Assembly: GCA_964017125.1 (NCBI GenBank)
Contig: OZ024903.1
Coordinates: 65,494,663 to 65,558,662 of the forward strand
DNA length: 64,000 nt
DNA from: Flabesymbios commensalis
Lineage: Eukaryota; Annelida; Polychaeta; Terebellida; Flabelligeridae
Direction: 5' to 3'
Shown: positions 23,201 through 38,200 of the stretch, in pieces
Layout of the letters: each line of letters opens with the position of its first letter
How positions within the stretch are numbered: position 1 is the stretch's first letter
Program-made: the position numbers and the translations under genes
The notes under the pieces: model-generated
Told to the model about the DNA's origin: nothing
The model's input: only the letters and a program-made list of their open reading frames with translations
The model's database searches: none

Positions 23201-26200
23201 ACGTCATGTCCTAAGAAACCGCAAATGATGCCAAGTTGGTTGCATTCACAGCAGCTGAAGCAATATGTTGCCCCGCTTTTGCCACCTCTTCTACCTGCAA
23301 ATAGTTACGAGGCAAATACTGAAGAACTAGTCACAGAATCGCTATATGATTTTGATCAGTTTAATTCATGGTGAGATTCTTTTTATTTATTATAAGGATC
23401 TGACAAAGCTAACTTACATTGAATAAAGGGGCTTTGTTTTACAAGCCCTCCACATCTTAATTTAGGGAATTTAAGTAGTTTTTGTGGAATTATTTTCTAA
23501 GAGAGTATGTAAAAATCTTGCCTTGAAATACCAAATATCCAGTGGTGAATGAAATTTCCCTAACTACGATAATGTGCATCAAATTATGTCAATAATAAGA
23601 ACTACAATTGTCATGAGGATTATTTTCTCTTGTATTTGATGGTTCGTTCGGTGTTTGTACAACAAAAAACATCACTGGGCCACACTTATTTCATAACATT
23701 AATGTGGTTTACGAATGCTGTGTTTCTAATTAATAAAACATGTATTTTTTTTCCTTACAAATTGTTGTATTACACTATTTCAAAGTACTCACAGATGATC
23801 TGATTGTCATGTCCGCAGGTTAAATCATCCAGTCAAGAAGCAGCGTTTAGATCCTGAGGTGTTTGTTCGCTTAGGACAAAATGGTCAGTCCAACAATAAT
23901 ATCCCCGCCAATGGACGTTTTCCTGCAGCCGGTGCTGGTGGTAAACCAAATGGTGATAGTGACATTTCACCTCAGCGGCCCACACCAGATCCTTATGAGT
24001 TTTCTGATGAAGCTTCAGACACGTTCCCAAATAAACCCCAAAGACGCTCCCGTTCAAGTCGAGAGGGCAGCTTTGCTAGTGTGCAATCTTTCAAGCAGGT
24101 AATAAAACTATTTAACTGTTTACAACTGCATATGCATAGAACTGCCTTGCAATTTGTAGTCAACTTGCCCTAATTAAGGATGAGTGTCTGTGTCATTGAC
24201 ACTCTGGTCTGCTGATTAGTGAAGAAGTATTATTTGTGTGGAGTGTTATTTAAATTAAATGGTCCACCACACATCCTGTTAAATTCATAGCTTTTAAGTA
24301 ACTTAATTCTGTAATTCTCCAAATGAAAAGATTTTTAGTAAGTAAGCAGTGTCATTGTTGGAAGTCATTGTTTTTAAACTAAATAATTTGTATTGTTGTA
24401 ACAGGAAGACGAAATGCTGAGAAATCCTGATGGTAGTTTTGCAGGTATAAAAGATGAGTTTAACAAGCCCACTATAGGTGAGAATGATAAAGATATCCAA
24501 ACTTTTTTTGTTTTGTTTTGTTTCACAAAATACGGGTTCAAATAATTTTTTATCCAAAATATATTTAAATCTTGACTGTTTATCAATGCAGATAAATAGT
24601 ATCTAACTAATATAAATGACCTGTATTGCGTCATCAAGCCAATGTATATTGTTCATACAATGTTGATTTAAAGAGGGTTGCCATTTTATAACCTGAAAGG
24701 TCAGGAATTTTTATTAAAAAACTGAATTGTCTGGAAAGACACCTCCCATTTAATATTTTGCGGCGAAGTCAGAAATTTTTTCACCAAATTCCTAAATTGA
24801 TGTAGCTTTACCAAAAAAACAAACCGCCGTCGTCCTCTCCCCCTTTCTTCCGATTCAGTAAAATGTCGGGAGTTTTGAAATTTTGTTGCAACCCTATTTT
24901 AACACACAGTCACACAAAAAGATAGCAAATGTTTCATTTTTTTCATAAATAAGTTAAGTAATAATTTTTGCTTCCTTTTGAAAATAAGTGCTTGACATAT
25001 TATAGAATAATATCTAAACAAACAGGGCAAATCTGATTTTAAGTAAAGTATATCTAGATAGAAAATATCCAGCAGGATCCGGAGTGTTTCTAACAATAAT
25101 TGTTGGCAGCTCCTTCTTGCTGATATATTTCTTCATGTACATCAAAATGTTACAAAACTTTTTCTTCTGTGGTATTACACACTTGTAGGAATTCGATGTT
25201 TAGCTCCTAAATGGGCTTGAATTCTGGCCAGTAAAGGTTGATGGCCATTTATTTTTATGCTAGCGTCCTATAGATAAAACTACAAATCAGCTTGGGAACA
25301 TGGAATATGGGTACTGTGATTTTTAAACATTTCTATCCAGAAACATTTAAGCAGTGTTAGACATGCCACAAACTTTAAACTCCTATTAACATATCCATTT
25401 ATTGTTCCATTTTCATTACATTCCTGTAATGAATAACAATGGGCATGCATATACTTTACTTTTTTTAAATTATAGAACTGTCACGTGATGGAAATGCAGC
25501 TGATGATTGGAAGCGGGAGGAGAACCTGAAAGCTACAGCTAATGACCTGGACATGTTTGACATGTTTGAATCAGATTCTGAAACAAGTGATGACCCTCCT
25601 GTAAGCTAATCCTACATTAATTCTAGAAATGGCATAATTGCTTGGCCTTTTTGTTGCCAAACTTGTTTTGTATATATTTAAATTGTTTGAATAAAGTTTC
25701 TGCTTCACATCTTATACCATGCCATCAATGTATAAATTCATGTTTCAATTCTCTTAAAAAGTTCAGAGCATTTCAGCATTCATTGTTATCACTGTTTAAT
25801 GTCATCTTTTGTGACGAAATTTCACTGTGGGTAGTCAGAGATAAGGGAATTAACAGTAGCAATTTCAATTCATGGAATTGTTATGGAATTGAGCTACTTG
25901 GTACTCAACGTGAATCGTGTTTTGATGATACATGATTTAAATACATGACATTGGCCACCATGATTACCACAAAAATATTATGACTTACCTTGTTTGTCAT
26001 AAAATTTCATCATAGCATTACTATATTTCTATTGTTTCAATACCTTTAAAATTGTAGCGTGTTGGTAGCCCACATGAAACTACGATTGGAACTGAAGATG
26101 CAAATCATATCACAGCACTTTCTTCTAACCCTACAAATAGTGGTATGTTATTTTTTGCATACTTATCTAATAATTATGTTATGCTTCTAAGTGTAGATAA

Positions 26201-29200
26201 TTCTTGTTAACTTGTAAAACTGAATGATTGTAATTTTATTCATAATTATAACATTAAGATGGACAGATTTTTTGTTGTGTGATGCTTTATCAATTTTGAA
26301 TGTATCTGTAGTTGCTATAATTAAATAATCCACGTAATTGTTAGAAACAGGTCCTACACAAACAGAATTATCCAGAATGTTCCCCACTCCACCCTCACTG
26401 GAGAATCAACACAATAGTCCAGTGGCAAGCAGTGACCTACCTTCAGATCATATGCATATGGACTCGGCCATGCCAGCTAACAGCATTATTGCCAACACAG
26501 AATTAAAGCATCCAAAGATGATCGATGAACAAAATATGGTAATTTTTTATTTAAATTCCAATGATGACCTAGTTTTTGCCCCTGGGCCCGAAGGGGTATT
26601 GTCGTCCCCTTCGTGTGCCGCCGCCCGCCGTATTCGCTACCTTTGGCTACTACACCAACATGGTCTAACAAATTAATTTCATAATTCATGTAAACATTCA
26701 ACCCCTCTGGCAAATTTTTTTTAGGAAAGGTCAAGTTCAAAGATAAAAAAAAAATTGTTAACTCAATAACTTGAAAAATAATTATTGGATCTCTCCAATT
26801 TTGTATGTGAAGTTACACATGATTATGGGGATGACCTGATTAGATTTTCAGCTTTCCACCGATAATCGAGATGGCCGCCAGCTGGCAACAATTTTTTTTT
26901 CTCAGAATTCCCTTGAAACCTGGTATATATATATAGGTTTTCGGGGTCTGCAAGTCTATTGGCATTGTCTGTTTTTATGTGCGACCGAAAACGAGGCTAT
27001 GGTGGCCATCTTGATTTTTTTATTTTAAAATTGCTTGTTAACACAATAACTTGAATAATAATTCTCAGTTCTCTCCAATTTTTTGTTAGCTCCCGCCGTC
27101 ACCGTAGGTGAGACGGAGGGAGCTATGGATTCTACCTCCGTTTTTTTTTGGCCTTTTTTTTTGCTTATAACTTTGTAAGAAAATAAGCTAGGATAACAAT
27201 TTTTGGTATGTGGGTTACTTCCAGGTGGCTAATGGACAGGTTAAAATATTTTTATTCTGAATTCAATACGCAAGGTTGCAGAGGAGAAAATGATGATGTT
27301 ACGGCGTTGGGCCGTCCGTAAACAATTCTTTTCCGGAGCTTATATCTGAAAGTACTTGTCCGATTGTCTTTAAATTTTACACACAACACCCCTAGGGGGT
27401 CTAGTTGTGCATTTTGGGGTATTTGAACTTTGACCTACTTCTGGTTCAAAACTATGACCTTTTTAGACGTTTTGACGCGCACTTCGTTTCCGGAGCAGAT
27501 CTCGAAAAGTACTGGGCCGATGACAGTCATATTGCACATACTTGTTCTCTAAGGTCCCTAGTTGTGCCTTTTCAGGTTTTTGGACCTTGACCTTGAAGTT
27601 GACCCAGCACTTTGACCTAATTTATAACATCGGTAAATCCGACTGATAGATTTTGCGGAATATCATGAAAACCGCTCAAGATAGCTACACCATTACTATA
27701 AAACAAATTGTGAGGTTTCAGGAGAGGATGCATCTTGAAAAATTTCAATTCGATAAAATTAAAAATGGCCGCCTATCGGCCATTATTCTCCTCGACAGGC
27801 CTGATATTGCGGAATATCATGAAAACCGCTTAAGATAGCTACACCATAAATATCAAATAAATTGTAAGGTTTCAGGAGAGGATGCATCTTGGAAAATTTG
27901 AAGTTGATAAAATTCAAAATGGCCGCCTATCAGCCATTATTCACCTCGACAGGCCTGATATTGTGGAACATCATGAAAACCGCTCAAGATATCTACACCA
28001 TTACTATAAAACAAATTGTAAAGCTTCAGGAGAGGATGCATTTTGAAAAAATTCAACTTGTCCAAGTTCAAAATGGCCGCCAATCGGCCATTATTCACTT
28101 TCACATGGCCGTTATTTGGTAAACCGTGCTAGATGGCTAGACCATTACTATAAAACAAAATGTGTGATTTCAGGAGAGGATGCATCTTGAAAAAATTCGA
28201 CTCGATAAAATTCAAAATGTGCGCTTATCGGCCATTATTCACTTTCACATGGCCGTTATTTGGTCAACCGTGCTAGATGGCTAGACCATTACCGTAAAAC
28301 GAAATGTGAGATTTCAGATGAGGATGCATCTTGAAAAAAATTGACTTGATCAAATTTAAAATGGCCGCCTTTTCGGCCATTATTCATTTTCACATGGCTG
28401 ATATTTGGTAAACCGTGCTAGATGGCTAGACCATTACCTGATTACTATAAAACAAAGTGTGAGTTTTCGGGGGAGGATGCACCCTGAAAAATTTTAACTT
28501 ACGAATTCAAAATGGCCGACAATCAGCATTATTTACCTCGATAGGCCTGATATCAGGTAAACCGTGCTAGATAGCTAGACCATTACTATAAAACAAAATG
28601 TGACGTTCCGAGAGAGGATGCCTTTTAAAAACTTTTGACTCAATCGAATTCAAAATGGCCGCATATCGGCCACTATTTACTTTCACATTGCTGATATTTG
28701 GTAAACCGTGTTAGATAGCTGGACCATTACTATAAAACAAAATGTGAGATTACAAGAGAGGATGCATCTTGAAAAAAATTGACTAGATCAAATTCAAAAT
28801 GGCCGCCTATCGGCCATTATTCACTTTCACATAGCCGGTTTTTGGTAACCGTACTAGATGGCTGGACCATTACTATAAAACAAAATGTGAGATTTCAGGA
28901 GAGGATGCATCTTGAAAAATTTTGACTTGATCAAATTCAAAATGGCCTCCTATCGGCCATTATTCACTTTCACATGGGCGATATTTGGTAAACCATGCTA
29001 GATGGCTAGACCATTACTATAGAATGAAATGCGAGATTTCAGCTGAGGATGCATCTTGGAAAATTTTGACTTGATCAAATTCAAAATGGCCGCCTTTAGG
29101 CCATTATTCACTTTCACATGGCCGATATTTGGTAAACGGTGCTAGATAGCTAGCAATTACTATAGAATGAAATGTGAGATTTCAGCTGAGGATGCATCTT

Positions 29201-32200
29201 GAAAAATTCTGACTCTATCAAATTCAAAATGGCCCCCTATCGGCCATTATTTACTTTCACATGCCCAATATTTTGCAAACTGTGTTAGATGTTAGTCCAT
29301 TACTATAAAACAAAATTTGAGGTTTCGGGGGAGGATGCACCCTAAGTTTTTAACTAATTTATATCGAATTCAAAAGGACCGTAAATCAGGTATTAGTTAA
29401 CTCGATTGGCCTGATATCGGGTAAACCGTGCCAGATAGGTAGACCATTACTGGGATACTGATTAGTATCATTAATTTCAATGGAGGTTTGCAATCTCTGA
29501 CAGACTGTCTAGTTCTTATCTTACTCTTAGACTGGGCTTCTTAGACCTAGTTGTCTTGCGTCTTGATTTTTGACCTAGACTAGGACTACATTAATAACCC
29601 TATACAAAATTGCTTAAATCAAATTCTAATTCGGAGCGGGAGCTCCTGGACTTATGTAGTCTTGTTTATGTGGAGTTACCCATGAGTATGGAGATGACCT
29701 GATTAGATTTTCAGCTTCCCACTGATAATCAAAATGGCTGCCAGCTGGCAATTGATTTTTTTTTAAATTAATTGTTTGTTTTTTTTAGAATTCCCTTGAA
29801 ACCTGGTGTATATAGGTTTTCGGGGTCTGTGAGTCTATTGGCATTATCCGTTTTCATGTGTGATCAAAACTGAGGCTATAGCGGCCATCTTGATTTTATC
29901 ATTGATCTTCGATTTTTGGCATAACATATTGGAAGCAGTTGTGTCACATTTGTGGCTACTTTGATTCACTGCATCAGCCGTTTTTGCATCAGTGTTTGAG
30001 TGCTTGCTGGTGATGTATGTACTTTAAAAGTAATTTTAACCCTTTCAAGCCTGACTTAACCACTGTCATCTTCATCCACTACAAGACTTGTAGTGGATTA
30101 AGATGATTTGAAGTGGGTGAAAAATTAAAGAAAATTACAATGTATTGGCAAACCAGTTTCATGGAAATATTCATTCTAAAACCCTTAGTTGTAGGAAATT
30201 AAAGTCTATTTTCAGAGATGTAAAATGATGCTTTAATGTATCGTGAGGGCTTAAAGGGTTAAATGGTTTTACCACACTTCTTCCACATAATTACTGGGTT
30301 CATCAATGATTTATTCAATGTCGAGAATGTCATTGTAGTTTAATTGTAATTTGAATTAATCAAAATAATACTTAATTATTTTAAAATGAAGAACATATAA
30401 ACAATAGATAAATAATTTACCAAGAGTGTTTATTTCTTTTTCAGGACTGGTCTTTTGTGTATAAGCCACCTACCCATGCAACATTTGTCAGTTCTAACAA
30501 GTATGCTTCCATTGTGTTACCAAGTCAAAAGCTGCCAAGTGTGAATTTATTGTCAGATATTTATTATAAGCCACCATCATCCTGGCAGGGATGTACTATG
30601 CCAATAATGGACAAACAACACTTAGCATCTGCAAAGTAAGTAAACTAGAGAAGGTTGAAGCTCTGCCATCAATTATATGTGATTACTATGTAATTAAACC
30701 TTCCAGTGCGGGGACCGTCTATAGACGTCAGAATATGCCGTCTAAAAACGGTCCCCGCACGGAAAGAATTAAAATAGACCCATAACATAGGTATTCAAAT
30801 AAGGTTTTCAAATAGAAAAAAAAAATTTTGCCTCCAAGGTTTATATGAAAAATATTTTAGCATTGTAAGGATTAATAGAAAGAGTAGCACTTCATGGAAA
30901 CATTAACCCTCACAGCGCGGTGATCGACTTTAGTCGTCAGAATCTGACGTCTGTAGACGTCCGATTCTGACGACTAAAGTCGATCCCCGCACTGTAAGAG
31001 TAAAAATAAACATATAATGGTCGCAGACCCATAACATAGGTATTCAAATGAATCAGAAAGAGATGACTAGGCCATTTATGATGATTTCAAATTGATAAAA
31101 ACGCTTTGGTTTCCATGTTTTTTATAAAAAATATTCAGCGCTTAAAGGGTTAATAACAAAGGTCACCTCTACATGATTATTAGTCTCCACTAACTGTCAA
31201 GTTTCTTGAGTTGTCTCTCTTACATCAAATTCATCAAATGTATATTAATTTGATCAAATTAGCAAACAAATGAAAACACATGGTGTCATAATAAATGTAT
31301 GTTTGCATACATGACTCTCTGTCTAGCTGCAATGTGCTACATTCTAGTTTTTTTTTTTTTTTAATTTATTAAACACTTCAACATTTTCAAACCAAAATAA
31401 ATGCTGCTGCTTTTTATCAATTTAGCTGAGCATTCCAAGCAAAGTGCAACTTTGTCAGGAGACAAATACCGTAAAATTTCTAATTGTAGCCGCATCTCCA
31501 ATAGAAGCCGCCCCCCTAACTAAAAAAATTACAATTTTTTTACAAAAGGTTTCCTACTTTGGAAACCTCCAATTGAAGCCGCATGGCGACTTTTGAGATT
31601 TGTCAAGAACCAAAACTATTTTCATATCTTATAAAAAGGACAATGACCAGGTGTTTATCAAGACGCCGGCCGCTAGCTACTCTAAGGTCCGCGCTAACCC
31701 TTTACAGACATGAGGTGTTATATTAACATACAGCATGTACAATGTGTGACGATAGCGCAGGTTATGTCACCCTACAAGCTCTTATAGGCCTAGTCACAGT
31801 TGCCATGTTAAGCCTACTTACTCAGTCTAACAGATTGAAATATTTTTTGGTCGATATATATATATATATATATGTAATAAATGTCCTTTATAAAATACAA
31901 GTGGCAATTACATATACCGGTATACACTACAATGGTTATTTGTGGTCTTCACCGTTAAGCATGTTAAGCCAGCATCACCGTGTGTGAACCAGCCATGTCG
32001 GCCTACACGAACAGTGTATGGTTTAAGTTGATATTTCCCATGCAGTTCATCAACATTAGGAGAGGGAGGTGGGCGCACGCTTATTTGGGCAACGCCAACT
32101 GCTGGTACACTGTAGACATCATTTGTCAACATTTATCCGACTCCGCGTCGACATCTCGTGCAAGCTGTACAGTCAGCAACTGGTCAAGTGACAACGAGCT

Positions 32201-35200
32201 CGCCTCTCCCATGTCTGACAGCTCACGTCTGGAGAGGGGTGTTGTTCCCGACTGACAGGCTGTGTTGTTACACAATTATCAGATTATGACTGTGTCTACC
32301 ACTGTCTACACGGCGTCGCATTGTCTAGAACGCAACATGTCGAATACCACACGCTGACATCCAGTGTGCTATAGACATGATATACATTATTATTTATATA
32401 ATTATGCATGGCGTATCTTTTTAACAGATTCTCTAAACGATTTGCAATGTAAAACATGTTTAATTAGCACTATGCAAAATAAACATCCTGACTAATTTTA
32501 GCATCAAATCGATTTATATGGCATATGTCTTTATATGAGCATAAAACATGAAGGGTTGGGTGATCGCTACCGGCAATTGAGATTGATAGCCGTGAGGTTG
32601 GTGATTCAATTTTTCACGCAAAACCTCCAATAGAAGCCGCAAGTGGACTTTTGGCATTGGGCACTGGAAAATTATTTTTTACATTCTAATTAAAGCTGCG
32701 GCTACAATTGGAAATTTTACGGTATTTAAAAAAAAATTATGATGAAATTTTTGTATCAGATAATGGGTGTTAGGGGACATGCTAAATGAAAAAATACATC
32801 AATTAATGTACACATTGTTGAAAACATGGTGAGAAAATTGGCCCAGTAAATTGAATTATCATCAATAACGATACCTTATGAGGGCCTAAAATTAGGTTAG
32901 TTGTTTACCATGTACTGTTTAGATTACATGACACAATGTATAAGCTTCACACAGAACAAAAGAAACAAATAGAAAAATGTACATTGTACGGTTTGTCTAT
33001 GGGCAGATTACATGTGCTTTATTTGAAGAATATTAGGTGATCAGCGTTCGAAATAAGGCCTTTCCGGTTGTCCGAGACAACCAAAATTTGTGACAGACAA
33101 TTAATAGTTACCATGAGGTTTTGAAAAGGATATTTTCACATCACATTATTATTTACAGGCATTTATAAGTGAAGTGACTGTCAGGGTTGAAATTTTTTAT
33201 TACAGTGGTGAGCTTCCACTTGTTAGTTAACTAATGTTTTCAGAAAATTGTGGGAACAGGCTGGGTTGTAGCTATATATTACTTGCGGTCAATCTGAAAT
33301 TGCAGCGGACAACCTGAAAATCTGACCTGATTGTCCGATGGACAACCTCATTTTTATCCCTTATTTCGAACGCTGGTGATACTGGGTTATCCTTGTGCTA
33401 GTTAATTAAACATATCTTTAAATGACTCGTTTAACAATTCTTAGAATGTAGGCCTAAGTATATCGCTATTTTCTATTTCTAATTAACTTGTTTTGTTTTG
33501 CAGCAATACTTCCATGGATAGCATGGTGGGCACTCCAAGAGGCCATGATAGAATGCCCGGCGTTGATGCATCGCCATCACAATTCCCAACTCCAGGCAGC
33601 GCTCAACAGAGAACACCACGCACACCAATGAGCTACGAGCTACAGTCACCAGCCTCCAATGCCTCATCTTATATGAACACTAACCTCAAATCTGTTGACA
33701 ACCTGCCAACTAATAGTCAGTTACCTGAGGCACATAGCCTAGTGGCTAATGTTATGTTGTCAGACTCTGTCCTCAATCTATTCAGGGACCATAACTTTGA
33801 CAGTTGTACTCTTTGTGTTTGTAACCTGAACATCAGTGGTGGGGATATTGGTGTTTACCTACCAGACACTACTGGCGAAGACCAGTTTAGTTGCCGCTGT
33901 GGTTTTAGTGCTGTTATGAACCGCCGTTTTGGTGCAAATTCAGGCCTCTTCTATGAGGATGAAGTAGATATCACAGGAATGCGTCACAATCAATATGACA
34001 GGCGGAAACCTAGTCTGGTGGAACCAGACAAAGCAGAATCTATTCTCAAAAGATCTCTAAATCAAGAACAACCAAGTCATATAGAGGATGCTCCTCAAGA
34101 CATTTTGTGTTTATTACAGCAGCAATTTTCTCTCATGCATCCATCAGCAGCAATCAATCATTATTTTACCAGTAAGCCAGCTGTACTACGTGACCAGCAA
34201 CAGGAATTAATCAGCCTTCTAGAAATGCAAGGTATGTGTCCTAAAATAATGTGTACTTGATATTTGTCACTACAATTTTCGAGGTGTGAGTAACAAGACT
34301 TAAATGACAAGACACCAAGTTGTGCAGCTAACATTTCAATCACAAATTTAGCTTATACTGTGCAGCATGGTGTCAAAGTACCTTCATTCGAACTATTGTT
34401 CTTATCACAGATCTTTCTTTCTTATTTTTGTACGTACATATTTTTATTCTCCTGAAAATTGGCCTATCTATTTTGACTGCATGTTCATTTGTAAGTGATT
34501 TGGTGGGCAACCGCAAGTGGTATGTAGCAATCCCAGCAAACACGATACATTGAACCAATGTTGGGTCAATGTTGGCCCGCTGACACGTTCAATGTATCGT
34601 TTTTTCCGGGGTGTAAGGGTTAAGCAGATTATTTTCGGTGACTTCAGAATTAAGTCGTCTTTTGCTGTTGTGTACACTACATAGAATATAATGCACATGA
34701 CATTTCAGATGGTTGTGAATCCTGCGGTGCAGCACTTGAAGTTGGACGACAAGGCATGGATAATTCTCCAGGCAAATCAGAAGAATCTGCTGCACACTCA
34801 CTACATAAATGGTCATATGTTCTTAGTAAGTGATTAATCATAATGCTCCTTCCCATTAACCCTTTGCCTGCTGATCACAACTATTTTCGTTTTTTATTCT
34901 GTTTTATTAGTCGACCAAATCACTGTTATTGGGAATGAAATATGTGTCTAAACATGAAGATTTGCAAATTAAACATATACGAGTAATTTTCAGCCACTTG
35001 AAGTTGTGGGTTGCGGCAGCAAGACACAACTTCAAGTGGGTGGAAATTTAAATTAATTAACTTAGCAGGTAAAGGGTTAACTGGTGGAGCATTTTCACAC
35101 AGGTCTGTGAAAACATTCTGGGGGGGTGTATATTATTAGAATTGTTTACATGTCTGTTGTGTTACCAAAGGCCACTGCGATCAATTTTTACCCGTCGGCT

Positions 35201-38200
35201 TCTAAGGCTGTGAGGGATAGGGATCTCGGCGGCGGTTGGTCGGCGCAGAAGCTTGTAACTGTGATAACGTCATAACGCATTCCCACATGTACACTACTCT
35301 AATCTTAAGGTTATGGTTGATACTCAGTGACCTTCATCTAATTCCCAGATCACCGGGTCACGAAACTAAATTGGTTTCATAATTCCGTGATAATTTCCTA
35401 ATGCCTTGACTTAGAGGCTTTAATTTTTCACCACGTGTACACTACACTATTGTAAGCACGATAATTAAATGCTAGTAATGCTTTGATGTTGTTGGACAGG
35501 AAATATAGCTGAGGGGTCCTGCTATTTTTAAATCTTGTGAATGTGCCCACTGGTTTGTTTCCTCCAATGTAAAATAAATTGAAAATGAATGAAACTATTT
35601 TGTTTTAGCGGGTGCTAAAGTGCCCACAAATTCTCAGGATGTGGTACGGCTTCTCATGTCACTACAACCTCTATTACAAGATGCCATACAAAGGAAACCC
35701 ACAGCAACAGTTTGGAAATCTATTTACAAAATCCAAGGTCCGCTCAGCTGGAAAGGTTTTCACCTCTTAGCAGGAAAAGGTCAGATTTTCCTCTTGGTTT
35801 AATTACGGTAGTCTTTGGTGTCTAATTTGGCCAACTTAATCTTTTAATATTCTGGAATTGGTGTAAAATTTCAAATAAAAAATGTTCTGATTCAGATTAT
35901 ACTGTACTTTGACTCTTGTTTGGTTGTAGGTTCTCGTTTTACAACAGCACCACAGCCAATACCACAAGTTGTTGTGGGACAAGATCGTGATTGGGTTACT
36001 GTTTCACCACTGAGTATTGGAATATGGGTAAGCTAACTATGAGACATATATGTATACCTTACAGATACTGGTATTAGCTCTTTTCCACTTCATTTTAATA
36101 CCTATATTAGGATATCAAAATTTGAAATTGAATCTTTTGCCATCAGAGAATCAGTATTGAAATATGGGTGAGGTAGCCATGAGAAATAAATGTAAACCTT
36201 ACAGATACTGTTAACTCTTTCCACTTCATTTGAATACTTATTTTATGATATCAAGATTTGACTTTGAAATTGATTTTTTTGTCATCAGAGATTCAACTCA
36301 ACCATATTTTATTCTGTATTTACAGGACAAACTAATGTTGGAACCTTATGGTAAACCGAGAGATGTCGCATATGTAATTGTGGCTCCAGACAATGATTAT
36401 ATTCTCCAGCATGTGTTAGGTTTCTTTAAGGAGCTAAGCACCACTTACGAGGCGTGTCGTTTAGGAAAACACAGACCTCTCAGTCGAACATTACGAGATG
36501 GTGTTCTTCGAGTAGGTAAAAGTGCAGCTTCAAAGCTTGCTGACCAACAAGTCCAGCTGGAGTGGTTCAATCTCATTGGTATGTTTTTTTTATTTTTCTC
36601 CCTTTTTGTCATAAATTTCTCTCTGATTTGTGGTTCCTGTTTTTTTCTGCATAACCTGTTTTCATCCCCGTGGTTATCAAATAGTTAATAAAAAATTACA
36701 TTGGACGTATCCCAAAACCTGCTACTGATTATAAAGCCTTTTTTTGCAGAGGATCACTTCAGATTTGCTCGTCTGTGTGTTTAAATCTGTTAGATATTGA
36801 CTTTGTACATAAATATTCACTAATCCTTGAAACAAGTAATGAGGAATGCATTGGTTTAGCATGCATAGCAAAAACACATCTTTACTTAATCTGTATGACA
36901 ACACCAGCTCTAGGGATTCATTAAAAATATTGATGAAGCTCGTTAGCTTAGCATGCTTGTGAAAAATAACTAGTTGACTTATTTTCCATGGGCTAGTACA
37001 TTTTAATTGTGCCAGATGTGCTGGCAGTAAGATTCTTGAAAGGCTCTTATTTGTTTTGTGCCACTGCACCTAAATAATTTTGTAAAACAATTGGGCATGT
37101 ATAAATGTAATATACTATCAGACACTGGTAAAACATTTCAGTAAATGTATGAAGGCTATGTTTCATTATTACATGAGAGATTTTATTCTTCACAGGTAAT
37201 TCTGCTGCTGCTAGCAAGTTAAAGCTGTATGCTAAAGTCTGTGAATATCATTTAGGTAAGTGAACTAATCAGTTGGAGAGTAGCTAAATCATCGTGTTAG
37301 ATAATTACTGTTGAATATTTACTTTGAAATAGGTTTTTCAAATTGATGTAAATATTTGTGTGATGTTGCAGCTCCTATATTGACTGGAGAAAAGCCAGAT
37401 AAGAGTTTATTTTCGGATCCTCCACCTAGTCGCCTACCACAGAGTCGACCGAATACGAGCAGTGGTACAGATTCACAGAACACAGGACCCGGTAGTGCTC
37501 CATCTCCAATTCATAATCCTGGCTCACAAGGACCTCCATCTGTAGGCTCGCCTGATGACAAGGGTAAGAATGTTGCAACATACAGATTGCTGCCTCATCA
37601 TAAAACTAGAAGATTGTTGCAAATAAAAATCACTTATGGCACATTTTACCCAGTAAACACAGGACGTTGAGCCAATGCTGATTTATTGTTGGCACACTTA
37701 GGCCACCGTCTGTTGAGATAAATTTGTGAGGATCCACTAGTAACTTATCAGTAGAACTATTTTACAATAAAAAAATGTAATATTACTGATATGCAGACAT
37801 TATTTATCATTAGTCGTGTCATGTATAACATGGCTGACAATTTTTAGCATCTCTTTTTGAAAACTACTCTAGGCACAGCTAGACTACAAGTATAAATAAA
37901 ATTGTGAAATATTACGTACAGAATTTATGTATTTATTATTTAAAACTAATACTAATATTTAGAATTACAAAAAACCACAGCCAAAACTGTATGTCATTAA
38001 CATGTCATGGAGATATTTGCTTATTTTAAGAAATTATATGTTAATTTAGAAGATGATGGCGGGACTCCAAGCCATGCTCATAACCGAGTTCGAGACCAAC
38101 TGAATGAATTGGAAGAAGATAATTCTGATCCTCCAGCTATTGTAATCTATATGGTTGATCCATTTGCCTATGGGCATGAATGGGCTGACATGCCTCGTTT

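Larger units (their letters stand above)
26539..30444 (+). other. MED13 intron 14
   Basis: 3.9 kb, almost all repeats: a pair of direct repeats (26787-27021 and 29660-29900) around a 145-bp satellite (27630-29455), a GC-rich patch near 26580-26640, a diverged repeat pair at 27330-27600, and a TTAA MITE near the 3' end. No coding sequence. Confidence 0.8.
30636..33503 (+). other. MED13 intron 15
   Basis: 2.9 kb, largely four mobile elements listed below (30698, 30907, 31469 and 33042). The remaining AT-rich spacers hold no gene. Confidence 0.8.

Noticed and set aside
25642-25935. 97-codon frame after exon 12 as an extra exon
   Set aside because: Exon 12 joins exon 13 in phase with good splice sites, and the frame has no homology to MED13.
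27630-29455. CRISPR-like array
   Set aside because: Units are 145 bp, diverged throughout and without unique spacers. This is a eukaryotic satellite.
31742-32255. Transposase remnant in the element at 31469-32722
   Set aside because: Frames of 74-91 codons overlap in both strands, with no DDE/D or helix-turn-helix pattern visible.
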